From Gammaproteobacteria bacterium (GTDB lineage Bacteria > Pseudomonadota > Gammaproteobacteria > UBA6186 > Azoamicaceae): 64,000 nucleotides of DNA. The notes beneath the pieces are model-generated. The model had not been told where the DNA came from, did no database searches, and saw only the letters and a program-made list of their open reading frames with translations. Within the stretch, counting starts at the first letter, position 1. Every line of letters starts with the position of its first letter. Of the stretch, positions 31,512-40,317 are shown one piece after another. The translations under genes were made by a program, and so were the position numbers. The DNA is taken from the NCBI GenBank assembly GCA_013286785.1, contig JABDFC010000002.1, positions 51,015-115,014 on the forward strand, read 5' to 3'.

Positions 31512-32174
31512 TTAAAGCGCGGTATTCAACACTAAATCAAGCTTTAAAATCAACACGCCATTAGGGGATTCTGTGATAGGCACCCGCATCACAATTAACG
31601 TAACATCCATTAAATCTTGTATATCGGTTGTGACACTCTGATAGGAAAATTTCATCGGAAGTTTTATTTTCCACATATAGCGACCCGCAAATGGTTTTTC
31701 CAGTAGGATTTGAGGAGCATCGGTTGGAACCGCATGTAAGACTAACTTTTTTTGGATAACCCGATCGGTGATTTTGTTGTTACTTAAGGCATTATTGTAT
31801 GAATCCAGCCCTTCTTTTGTAAAATAGTCCTTGGCATTGTCCATCACGGTTTGATAATTCATAAAATTGAAGGTATTGGATAGCATCATCCCTTCGGTGA
31901 CCCAATTCAACAGGGCATTCGTTTCCATATTTGAATGATCTAGAGGTGTTTCTTCAATCAAACTGTTTTGACCCGTTGCCATGAAATACACGGGTGGCGG
32001 ATTGGCAGTTGAATTAAACAAATAAATAATCCCCAATATACCTGCACCCAAGCCTAAAACCAACAATATAGCTAATACCAAGTGAAAAAATTGATCGTAA
32101 TAAAATTTCTCTTGTTCAACGATGGCTCTTTGGGCTTCTTCGTTCGCTCCCACTGACTCTACTCCCTCAATCAA
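31512..32174 (-). CDS. IcmL/DotI-family Dot/Icm protein (copy A)
   Basis: N-terminal TM followed by 'PPPVYFMATGQNSLIEETPLDHSNMETNALLNWVTEGMMLSNTFNFMNYQTVMDNAKDYFTKEGLDSYNNAL', the IcmL domain pattern. Confidence 0.85.
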   Translation of the reverse strand: MIEGVESVGANEEAQRAIVEQEKFYYDQFFHLVLAILLVLGLGAGILGIIYLFNSTANPPPVYFMATGQNSLIEETPLDHSNMETNALLNWVTEGMMLSNTFNFMNYQTVMDNAKDYFTKEGLDSYNNALSNNKITDRVIQKKLVLHAVPTDAPQILLEKPFAGRYMWKIKLPMKFSYQSVTTDIQDLMDVTLIVMRVPITESPNGVLILKLDLVLNTAL

Positions 32175-32827
32175 TCTTTTGCTTGTAAAACCAACTGGGC
32201 AATCGCCAACCCTTCTTTATATCGCAAGAATGATTCTCTTTCTACTAAAACGGTGACGGTTCCATCCTGTTTAATGACTTCATTCTCTGAATTCTGATAT
32301 GTCACCGTGATCGGCATTTGAATGTCCCAGCTATAGGGAAGATCCGAGGATACTTGACCGCGACGATTCACTTGGGGTGCGCCCGTAACCTGCGCCGACA
32401 CCACTTGACGTTTTGATTTAATAGCTTCCAAGTTAGTCGAGGCTTTTAATGCTTTTAAAAAATCCTGGTATCCTTGCGTGGTGAAATAAACTTCCGCATT
32501 TTGTAACGTCTGCCGCCAGGTAATATAGTCTAGGGTATAGATGGCTACCACCGCCTTTTGGACCCAGTTTGTCACAACGGTCTCATCATCATAGTAAGGA
32601 ATATCCAATCGAATAACGGGGATGGGTATCCCCGCAGGGGTTGTGGCAAAGTATTTCGGTTTGGGCCAAGTCACCTTTTGATAAATCACGAGGCCAATCA
32701 ACATAAGTATGACTAATAACAACAAGGCAAAAACCAATCCTAAATACCGATAATTTTCCCAATAAAACTGGTTTCGGATCAAAATTCGCTCTAAGCCGTG
32801 CCGTTCCATGCTGTATCCCATACTCAA
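32171..32827 (-). CDS. IcmL/DotI-family Dot/Icm protein (copy B)
   Basis: 'RNQFYWENYRYLGLVFALLLLVILMLIGLVIYQ...PKPKYFATTPAGIPIPVIRLDIPYYDDETVVTNWVQKAVVAIYTLDYITWRQTLQNAEVYFTTQGYQDFLKAL'. Confidence 0.87.
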   Translation of the reverse strand: MSMGYSMERHGLERILIRNQFYWENYRYLGLVFALLLLVILMLIGLVIYQKVTWPKPKYFATTPAGIPIPVIRLDIPYYDDETVVTNWVQKAVVAIYTLDYITWRQTLQNAEVYFTTQGYQDFLKALKASTNLEAIKSKRQVVSAQVTGAPQVNRRGQVSSDLPYSWDIQMPITVTYQNSENEVIKQDGTVTVLVERESFLRYKEGLAIAQLVLQAKD

Positions 32828-33025
32828 ATCGCTGTTTTAGTATAGCAAGATAGCATGCGCTTCTCCCATCCTGGAGTAAAATTATGATACATTAGTGAAA
32901 AAAAGATATTCTAACGATTTAAAGTTTGGTGCTTGTCAAAAACTTGCCAGATATTAGAAACCACCTGCTATACTATTGATACGTTGGGAAATTCACTGAC
33001 TGAACCGAATTGAGTATTACTGAAT

Positions 33026-33616
33026 ATGTCAAATAAAGATTGGCTGGCAATCATACTTTCATTATTGGTTGTATACCTTGGATTAATAGGCTTTGCATAT
33101 TTCCAATTTGCAACGCGCTCACCCGGTCAATATGTCGCTCGGTACCCAGACAATACGGCCGCTACGCTCTTTGCACTCGAAAGGCCAAATGTCTCGACAA
33201 AAGCTTTACTAAGCTGGGTGACACTGGCAGCTACCGCTACCTTTACCTTTGACTTTGTCAATTTCGAGACGCAAGTCGATCAACTTAAAAATTATTTTAC
33301 AAACGACGGGTATGCGAATTTTTCTGCCTCCCTCCAAAACACTGCGATGTTAACCACGATTCAAGAGAAAAAATTGATCTTATCCGCCGTGGCAACCGGT
33401 CCTGCGATAGTCTTAACTGAAGAAGAATTGGGCGACAAGCACTCCTGGCGGATCCAAGTCCCTATTTTAGTTCGATATCAAAGCGCTAATGTTAATGAAA
33501 CCCGCCAAGAGCTGGTCGAAGTGTTAGTCACTCAAGTGCCAACCAGCGACGCCCCGAAAGGAATTGGCATTGCGCAATATAATACACGGGAGGCCGGCCC
33601 TGAACTTAACAGTTAG
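33026..33616 (+). CDS. icmL: IcmL/DotI-family Dot/Icm protein (copy C, directly upstream of icmK)
   Basis: IcmL domain pattern 'ALLSWVTLAATATFTFDFVNFETQVDQLKNYFTNDGYANFSASL'; position immediately before icmK-icmE as in other Dot/Icm loci. Confidence 0.83.
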   Translation: MSNKDWLAIILSLLVVYLGLIGFAYFQFATRSPGQYVARYPDNTAATLFALERPNVSTKALLSWVTLAATATFTFDFVNFETQVDQLKNYFTNDGYANFSASLQNTAMLTTIQEKKLILSAVATGPAIVLTEEELGDKHSWRIQVPILVRYQSANVNETRQELVEVLVTQVPTSDAPKGIGIAQYNTREAGPELNS

Positions 33617-34688
33617 CCCAAATCATCAAACGAAAGCAAGCCGTAAACCGCTTACTTTGCTAGCACTCGTCCTATTTTTAATGAGTACGAGTGAATCAAC
33701 CTTGGCTGCTGATGCTGGTGCTACCCCCTCGTACAGCAAGCTAAACGCCCTGGTTCAAGAAGCTCGAGTAAAACAAGGACTCCCTCCCGGCAATTTGGCT
33801 CCGCCCATAGATCCTTCTCTTGCAGGATCAGGCACAGACAATTCGGGCAATGTCGGCAGTGCAGGGACGGATGCCGCAGACGCTCTGCCAGACGATACTT
33901 CCAGCGCCACGAGAGGTCCAACCTTACGGGACGAGGCGTTTAAACAGTTGTTAGATAAAATTTCACCGTTGACCCCAGATCAAATTATCCAGATGAAAAG
34001 ACAGCAAGACAAAACAGAACAAGCGGTCGCCACCACCCCAAATACGCCACCCCGTCCGGTTTCTTCAACACTGACGATCGATCTTTCGCCAGGCGTTACG
34101 CCGCCTGTGATCAGACTCTCCGCGGGTTTTGTGACTTCTCTCGTCTTTGTGGATTCAACCGGCCAACCTTGGCCTATTTCAGATTACAGTTTAGGGAATC
34201 CCAAAAACTTTAATATTCAGTGGGATAAAAAAACCAATACTTTATTTATACAGAGTACTTCAGCCTATTCCAGCGCTAATCTTGCCATTCGATTAGCCAC
34301 CCTGGATACCCCCGTTATGCTTTCCTTGGTTTCTGGACAGCGGGAAGTCGATTACCGCGTCGATTTACAAGTCCAAGGCAGCGGACCAAACGCATTACCC
34401 CCCATCGCAGGCGATAATACCCCAGGGGTTAGCACCAGTTTACTCAGTGTGTTAGATGGAGTTCCTCCCCCTAACAGCCAAGAGCTGGAAGTCAGCGGGG
34501 GATATGGTCGTGCCTGGCTTTCTCAAGGCAAATTACTGTTTCGCACCCAGCTAACTGTTTTGTCTCCCGCATGGAGTGCAACCGTATCCAGCCCTGATGG
34601 GACACGCGTTTATGAAATGGCTAAAACGACTTTAATTTTGGCTTCCCAAAACGGTAAGCCAATCAAGATTGAGCTCAAAGGACTTTAG
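33564..34688 (+). CDS. icmK: Dot/Icm core-complex protein IcmK/DotH
   Basis: Signal sequence, 'PGVTPPVIRLSAGFVTSLVFVDSTGQPWPISDYSLGNPKNFNIQWD' typical of IcmK; synteny icmL-icmK-icmE. Confidence 0.92.
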   Translation: MALRNIIHGRPALNLTVSPNHQTKASRKPLTLLALVLFLMSTSESTLAADAGATPSYSKLNALVQEARVKQGLPPGNLAPPIDPSLAGSGTDNSGNVGSAGTDAADALPDDTSSATRGPTLRDEAFKQLLDKISPLTPDQIIQMKRQQDKTEQAVATTPNTPPRPVSSTLTIDLSPGVTPPVIRLSAGFVTSLVFVDSTGQPWPISDYSLGNPKNFNIQWDKKTNTLFIQSTSAYSSANLAIRLATLDTPVMLSLVSGQREVDYRVDLQVQGSGPNALPPIAGDNTPGVSTSLLSVLDGVPPPNSQELEVSGGYGRAWLSQGKLLFRTQLTVLSPAWSATVSSPDGTRVYEMAKTTLILASQNGKPIKIELKGL

Positions 34689-34692
34689 GCGT

Positions 34693-37035
34693 ATGGCAAA
34701 AAAAGCATCGGACCGAATAGGCAATTCTAAATCCCGAGCGCTATTACTGTTCGGTGGGTTTGTATTATTGGGCATTATTATTGCCATCGTGATCTCTGCC
34801 AGAAAACCAAACACGCTCAAAACGGACGAATCTCATACCGCTAAAGTTCCCCAAATTACCGCCATTCCAGGAAATGTCACTTCAGAAAAATACCAACAAC
34901 TCCAAGAAGAAGACAATCGCCGTCGCGCCGAGCAAGCCAAAACGACGGGAGGCAGCGCAGTCGCCACCATTATTGGTTCGACCGATAAAGATGGTTTATC
35001 CAAAAAAGAGAGCTTTGGTATCGAAGGAGATTTATTAAACGGGGCCTGCCAATGCCCTGTTGAACAGAAAAAGCCTTGCGAGGGCACAGAATATAATAAA
35101 GATTTTTCAGCCAAACTGATTGCGGAAGTACAAGCCACCCCCAGCGATACGTTCAAAGTCATGCAGCAAAACCCTTGTTTTGCCAAAGCGTTATGCTTAC
35201 AAAATCCCGATCTGGCGTTAAAACTGATCCAAGACGACAAAGAAGCGGCCAAAATAATGCTGCAAGAATGTCCCGATATGGCCAAAGCATTGGCTGAAAA
35301 AAATCCCGCGCTCTTTAAACAGCTGATGTTAGAAAACCCTGATTTGGCCAAAAGCATTGCAGCCCTCCACCCCGAACTCATCAAACAACTGATGGAACAG
35401 GATCCGGAATTTGCAAGACAAATGGCCAAGGTTAACCCAGACCTTGTCAAAACCCTGATGAAAAATGACCCGGATTTTGCAGACCAAATGGGCAAGCAAA
35501 ACCCCGATATGGTCAAAGACTTAATGAAATCTGATCCGGATTTTGCCAAAGCAATGGCGCAAAATAATCCTGCGATGGTTAAAAAGCTGATGTTAGATGA
35601 TCCGGAATTTGCCAAAGCAATGGCAACTGCCAATCCTGATATGGTGAAAGATTTGATGCGCAATGATCCCGCATTTGCGAGACAGCTTGCCAAAAATAAC
35701 CCAACGCTTGTCAAAGAACTGATGAAGAATGACCCGGCCTTTGCTGCAGAAATGGCAAAACAAAATCCTGACATGGTTAAACAATTAATGTTAGATGACC
35801 CTGAATTTGCCAAGGCAATGGCGCGACTCGCCCCCGATATGGTGAAACAATTGATGAAAGACGATCCCGCCTTTGCCAGCCAGTTGATGAAAAATGATCC
35901 TGATTTAGTGAAAGATTTAATGAAAAACGACCCGGCTTTCGCGGCAGAAATGGCAAAACAACATCCTGATTTGGTTAAACAATTAATGTTAAATGACCCT
36001 GAATTCGCCAGAACCATGGCAAAGGTAGCTCCTGAGATGGTGCAAGCATTGATGGACAATGATCCTGCCTTCAAAAAAGCACTTCTTGATAAAGTCCCAG
36101 ATATAGAACAAATTATTGCAGCAAACCGCGGTAAATTGGCGGGCTTAACTGATCAAGAAAAAATTCAAACCATTGACAGTCACCGTCTGCAACAAAAAGA
36201 AGCCCAAACGCGAAAAGCCCGTCAAGTTCAACTGACGGATCAGCAACAAAAACAAATCGCGGCGTTGATGGGTGATATGGAAAATCAATCTAACAATTAC
36301 ATAAAAATGTGGGATGACATCAGTGGTCAACAATTCGTTCAAGGCGAACAAAGCGATAAAAAAGGTGATTCCAGCAACGGCGGAAGCTCGGGATCCAATC
36401 CTCAGAGCGGGAGCGGCAGCGGCAGCAGTAGTGCTGGCTCACAAGCCGGTACCGTATTAATTAAAGCAGGCGCCATCTTGTATGCGGTGTTAGACACTGC
36501 TATTAATTCCGATGAACCTGGTCCTGCCATGGCAACCATCTCCCAAGGACAATTTAAAGGAGCCAAAGTGATTGGCAGTATCCAACTGGTAAACCAACCG
36601 GGTGGCGCTGGCAACCGCCCTGAAAAAGTCTCGCTGAGCTTTACCACTCTAAACGTTCCTGACTCTCCCAAGAGTTTTCCCATCCAAGCTGTCGCTATCG
36701 ATCCAGATACCGCGAGAACGGCTTTAGCGAGTGATGTTGATCACCACTATTTATTAAGATATGGCACTCTTTTTTCTTCTTCCTTCATGAGTGGTTACGC
36801 GCAAGTCATTACCTCTCAAGGGACCGTACAAACCACAAACAGTGCAACGGGTAGTACCACAACGACTACTCCTCAACTCAGCCCCAGACAAGAAATTTTT
36901 GCGGCCTTAGGACAAGTCGGGAAACGTTTTGGGGACGCAACTTCTACGTACTTTGCTACACCGAATACTATTACAGTCAACTCAGGAACCGGGATTGGTT
37001 TGTTAATTTTACAAGATGTCACATCGGGTTCATGA
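34693..37035 (+). CDS. icmE: Dot/Icm core-complex protein IcmE/DotG with a 22-residue repeat region
   Basis: N-terminal TM, long repeats, and a C-terminal VirB10/TrbI-like domain ('GAILYAVLDTAINSDEPGPAMATISQGQFKGAKVIGSIQL'). RBS AAAGGA before ATG 34693. Confidence 0.93.
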   Translation: MAKKASDRIGNSKSRALLLFGGFVLLGIIIAIVISARKPNTLKTDESHTAKVPQITAIPGNVTSEKYQQLQEEDNRRRAEQAKTTGGSAVATIIGSTDKDGLSKKESFGIEGDLLNGACQCPVEQKKPCEGTEYNKDFSAKLIAEVQATPSDTFKVMQQNPCFAKALCLQNPDLALKLIQDDKEAAKIMLQECPDMAKALAEKNPALFKQLMLENPDLAKSIAALHPELIKQLMEQDPEFARQMAKVNPDLVKTLMKNDPDFADQMGKQNPDMVKDLMKSDPDFAKAMAQNNPAMVKKLMLDDPEFAKAMATANPDMVKDLMRNDPAFARQLAKNNPTLVKELMKNDPAFAAEMAKQNPDMVKQLMLDDPEFAKAMARLAPDMVKQLMKDDPAFASQLMKNDPDLVKDLMKNDPAFAAEMAKQHPDLVKQLMLNDPEFARTMAKVAPEMVQALMDNDPAFKKALLDKVPDIEQIIAANRGKLAGLTDQEKIQTIDSHRLQQKEAQTRKARQVQLTDQQQKQIAALMGDMENQSNNYIKMWDDISGQQFVQGEQSDKKGDSSNGGSSGSNPQSGSGSGSSSAGSQAGTVLIKAGAILYAVLDTAINSDEPGPAMATISQGQFKGAKVIGSIQLVNQPGGAGNRPEKVSLSFTTLNVPDSPKSFPIQAVAIDPDTARTALASDVDHHYLLRYGTLFSSSFMSGYAQVITSQGTVQTTNSATGSTTTTTPQLSPRQEIFAALGQVGKRFGDATSTYFATPNTITVNSGTGIGLLILQDVTSGS
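35215..36090 (+). repeat. Intragenic 66-bp (22-aa) repeats in icmE: 'DDPEFAKAMAxxNPDMVKxLMx'
   Basis: Successive units such as NDPDFADQMGKQNPDMVKDLMK / SDPDFAKAMAQNNPAMVKKLML / DDPEFAKAMATANPDMVKDLMR / NDPAFARQLAKNNPTLVKELMK. Confidence 0.92.
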
Positions 37036-37055
37036 GAAAATGAGGATTGAGCATT

Positions 37056-38168
37056 ATGAGCGAAACGCCCCCAACCGAAAATGAAAAGTTAGATCAAAGT
37101 TTTAATGACGACTTTGATTTTGGTGAAGCAGAAACGGAATCGCGCCCTAAACAAAAAGTTCCTGCTGCGGGATTGAACAAGATGGTGCTGTTCATTGTCT
37201 TTCTGATCGTTTTTTCGGTGATTGGCATTATGGGGTATAAAATTTTTAAAGCCCCGATCCCTTCCAGTCCTTTAGCGCATCCGAATACCATCGAAGCATC
37301 GCTCGCAAAACCGAACCCAGCACCGAATAAGACGACTGTGTCTCCTCCCTCCGTTCCAAACACAAAATCGACTCATGCGCCAGCCACGGGAACAACGGAT
37401 CAAAACTTTAATGACATTGCCGCTGCGTTTTCCTCCACTGAACCATCCGTGCCGGCCGTTCACCCAACACCGACGGCTGCCCCCTCCACCACGGTGACAT
37501 CGGCTCCAGCGAAGGCAACCATTCCCAGCGGCAGCATCCAGGAGTTACAAAAAGACTTATTTGCGCCCGAACAAATACAGCAAACAGAGAACGCTGCTCC
37601 AGCCACAAACAGCACTTCTTCTCCTGGAGTGGCAGGAACAAATTCAGTATCCCCTGATGTTCCTACACAAAATCAAGCTGCTGAATTAAATCAAGGGCTA
37701 AATAAATTAAACCATCAAATTGATTATATTCTTAATCAAATCAAATACTTAGATTCCTATACCCGAGAAGTATCCGACAATTTAAACAAACTGAACGATT
37801 CTATTAGTACCATGGACAGTCGTCTATTAGCGCTAACAAATACCACTTCTACCTTGTCTAAAGATGTAGGGACTGTTCGAAATGAAGTGGGCCACGTGAA
37901 ACAGGTACTAAAGGACGATGGGCTGGATGTCAATTTAGGGGTAATAACCCAGAAAAAGAAGCCCAACCCACAAGAGGGGAAGATAACCATTGAAGAGCCA
38001 GAATATGTGGTCCATGCCGTTATCCCAGGAAGAGCGTGGCTTAAATCTTCCAAAGGACAAATAGTGACGGTCGCAGAAGGAGATACCATCGGAAACTATG
38101 GCAAAATTCTGGTCATCGATGCCGCGAATGGCGTCGTTCTTACCAGCTCTGGCATAGCCTTCCGCTAA
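37056..38168 (+). CDS. icmG: Dot/Icm protein IcmG/DotF
   Basis: Single TM near the N-terminus, Pro/Thr-rich linker, coiled-coil, conserved C-terminal 'YVVHAVIPGRAWLKSSKGQIVTVAEGDTIGNYGKILVIDAANGVVLTSSG'; synteny after icmE. Confidence 0.9.
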   Translation: MSETPPTENEKLDQSFNDDFDFGEAETESRPKQKVPAAGLNKMVLFIVFLIVFSVIGIMGYKIFKAPIPSSPLAHPNTIEASLAKPNPAPNKTTVSPPSVPNTKSTHAPATGTTDQNFNDIAAAFSSTEPSVPAVHPTPTAAPSTTVTSAPAKATIPSGSIQELQKDLFAPEQIQQTENAAPATNSTSSPGVAGTNSVSPDVPTQNQAAELNQGLNKLNHQIDYILNQIKYLDSYTREVSDNLNKLNDSISTMDSRLLALTNTTSTLSKDVGTVRNEVGHVKQVLKDDGLDVNLGVITQKKKPNPQEGKITIEEPEYVVHAVIPGRAWLKSSKGQIVTVAEGDTIGNYGKILVIDAANGVVLTSSGIAFR

Positions 38169-38227
38169 ATCTTAGGACGACTGTCTGAGTTGAGGGATTT
38201 GTCTTAGTGCTTTGAAGGGGGATACCC

Positions 38228-38806
38228 ATGGGGAACTATGATTTACAGACTATTCTAACGAACGTTAGTAATATCATCGTGCCATTGACGGCGATGGTCC
38301 TCATGATTTCTTTTGCCTCTGGTATCTACATGATTTTCCACGCCCTCACTGAAATGAAAAAATTTGGCACCGTGTCAATGGGACAGGCCCAACCCGGAGA
38401 ATTGAGTGGCCCCCTCATGCAATTAATCATCGGGGCTGTTTTAATCTATTTACCCACTTCCACCGATACGATGATGAATTCCATTTTTAGTACTAGTGCT
38501 TCCATTTTCGGTTCTGGTAGTATTAATTATCAAAATTTAGGAACAGGCTCAACGCTTTTAGGGTATGCTGGAGGGGATTCGTTTAGTCAACAATGGGCAT
38601 CGTTGGCCAATACTCTGGTTTTATACATCCAGTTTATAGGTCTCTTATCGATGATCAAGGGTTGGTTCATTTTATCCAAAGCCGGCGGCCAAGGTGCCCA
38701 ACCTGGCAGTGTGGCGAGAGGATTTACGCATGTCATTGGCGGGGTCATCGCCATGAATTTTATTGGCGCAGTAAACGTTATCAGTAATACCATTTTTGGT
38801 ACATAA
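38228..38806 (+). CDS. icmC: Dot/Icm membrane protein IcmC/DotE
   Basis: Multi-TM 'VPLTAMVLMISFASGIYMIFHALTEMKKFGTVS...GPLMQLIIGAVLIYLPTSTD'; synteny between icmG and icmD. Confidence 0.9.
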   Translation: MGNYDLQTILTNVSNIIVPLTAMVLMISFASGIYMIFHALTEMKKFGTVSMGQAQPGELSGPLMQLIIGAVLIYLPTSTDTMMNSIFSTSASIFGSGSINYQNLGTGSTLLGYAGGDSFSQQWASLANTLVLYIQFIGLLSMIKGWFILSKAGGQGAQPGSVARGFTHVIGGVIAMNFIGAVNVISNTIFGT

Positions 38807-38834
38807 TTGACAAAAGGTATTTGGGAGATTTTGA

Positions 38835-39224
38835 ATGAATGTAGTTGGGAATAACAAAGTTGTAAAAATAACAACATTTACAATTCTCGCAATCGCCTCA
38901 TCGATTGTTCTTGCGACCACCAATAGTAACGTGTCTGTGGTAGCTCAAACGGTCACAACACAAGCATCGGCCATTGCTAAACTATTAAGTATTACAGCTT
39001 ATGTGGCAGGGGTCGGGTTCGCGTTAGGAGGGATTTTGCAATTTAAAGTCCATAAAGAAAATCCACAACAAACCCCATTAAGTAAGCCGGTTGTGATGAT
39101 TATAGTGGCAGCTTGTCTGCTCTTTTTACCAACGGTTATGGAGATTGCCGGGAATTCACTCTTTGGCACAACTGCCACTTCTTCAGCCACGGCTGGCGGT
39201 GGTCGCGTTTTAACAGGACATTAA
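38835..39224 (+). CDS. icmD: Dot/Icm protein IcmD/DotP (copy 1)
   Basis: 'SIAKLLSITAYVAGVGFALGGILQFKxHKENPQQTPLSKPVVMI' pattern; follows icmC. Confidence 0.9.
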   Translation: MNVVGNNKVVKITTFTILAIASSIVLATTNSNVSVVAQTVTTQASAIAKLLSITAYVAGVGFALGGILQFKVHKENPQQTPLSKPVVMIIVAACLLFLPTVMEIAGNSLFGTTATSSATAGGGRVLTGH

Positions 39225-39240
39225 ATGACTGGGAAATAAA

Positions 39241-39855
39241 ATGGATTTGTTACCGATTAAATTGACCGCCAAACGGGGAAACTGGCAACGGTATATGAGC
39301 CGAAAGTCCAATAAAACCTTTCTAAACATACGAGATAAAGTCTTTTCACGCGATGACTATACTTGCCGCTACTGCGGGTTTCAACTGAAACAATTTCAAG
39401 AAGTCGTGAACATCGATCAGAACTATGACAATAACCAGCTGGACAACTTAGCGACGGCTTGCCAGTTTTGCAGTCAATGTTTTTTTATAGAATCCGTAGG
39501 GCTCGACGGCAAGAGTGGCGGAACCATTATTTATTTACCCGAAATCAGCCAGGCTGATCTCAATCATTTCTGCCGAACCTTATTTTGTAGTATGTTGCGC
39601 GAAGCCCCTTATAAAGGCAAATTGCAAGCCGCTTACTTAAGTTTGACTGATCGCGCCAAACCTATCGAAGACATCTTTGGACCCAGTTCACATGAGCCTG
39701 CTACTTTTGGCCAGGCCTTAATTGACAGCGATTTAACTGAAGCGCAACAAAATCACACCATATTTCAAGACTTAAAACTACTCCCGGCCCGAAAATACTA
39801 TAAATCCCAAGCCGAATATTGGAAAACAACTGTTTTTGCCAATATCCCACTATAA
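39241..39855 (+). CDS. icmJ: Dot/Icm protein IcmJ/DotN
   Basis: 'VFSRDDYTCRYCGFQLKQFQEVVNIDQNYDNNQLDNLATACQFCSQCFFIESVG' with HNH-like zinc cysteines. Confidence 0.92.
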   Translation: MDLLPIKLTAKRGNWQRYMSRKSNKTFLNIRDKVFSRDDYTCRYCGFQLKQFQEVVNIDQNYDNNQLDNLATACQFCSQCFFIESVGLDGKSGGTIIYLPEISQADLNHFCRTLFCSMLREAPYKGKLQAAYLSLTDRAKPIEDIFGPSSHEPATFGQALIDSDLTEAQQNHTIFQDLKLLPARKYYKSQAEYWKTTVFANIPL

Positions 39856-39917
39856 ATGGTGAAATTGCCATTTCTGGTTCATAATTTCTATAGATGAATA
39901 TTCTTAAGGAGAGCATC

Positions 39918-40289
39918 ATGAAATTTGGAATAAGACCCTTGGCCTTTGGCCTTCTCGCAGGATTGTCCACTGTTGCGTTCGCTGAAGGAGGCGATATTAC
40001 AGCATTGGCCTCTACCGTCTCGACCGAAGCGACTTCCATCGCCAAACTGTTAAGTATTACCGCATATGTAGCTGGGGTAGGATTTGCGTTAGGCGGAATA
40101 TTACAGTTCAAAGCCCATAAAGAAAATCCTCAACAGACTCCTCTCAGTAAACCCGTCGTGATGATTGTGGTGGCAGCCTGTCTCTTGTTCTTGCCAACCA
40201 TTCTCACCGTTGCAGGTAACTCACTGCTTGGATCTGGTGCTACTTCAGCTGCAACCGCTGGTGGTGGATCAGGCTTGGGTGGAAGCTAA
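39918..40289 (+). CDS. icmD: Dot/Icm protein IcmD/DotP (copy 2)
   Basis: Same core as copy 1 with its own signal-like N-terminus MKFGIRPLAFGLLAGLSTVAFAEGG; AAGGAGAG RBS before ATG 39918. Confidence 0.9.
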   Translation: MKFGIRPLAFGLLAGLSTVAFAEGGDITALASTVSTEATSIAKLLSITAYVAGVGFALGGILQFKAHKENPQQTPLSKPVVMIVVAACLLFLPTILTVAGNSLLGSGATSAATAGGGSGLGGS

Positions 40290-40317
40290 ACGACAGTAAC
40301 AGCTTGAGAGAAGGTCC

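Noticed and set aside
34833-36074. 413-aa minus-strand ORF opposite icmE
   Set aside because: Antisense to the icmE repeat region; its Ser/Phe-rich repetitive translation is a by-product of the 66-bp coding repeats.
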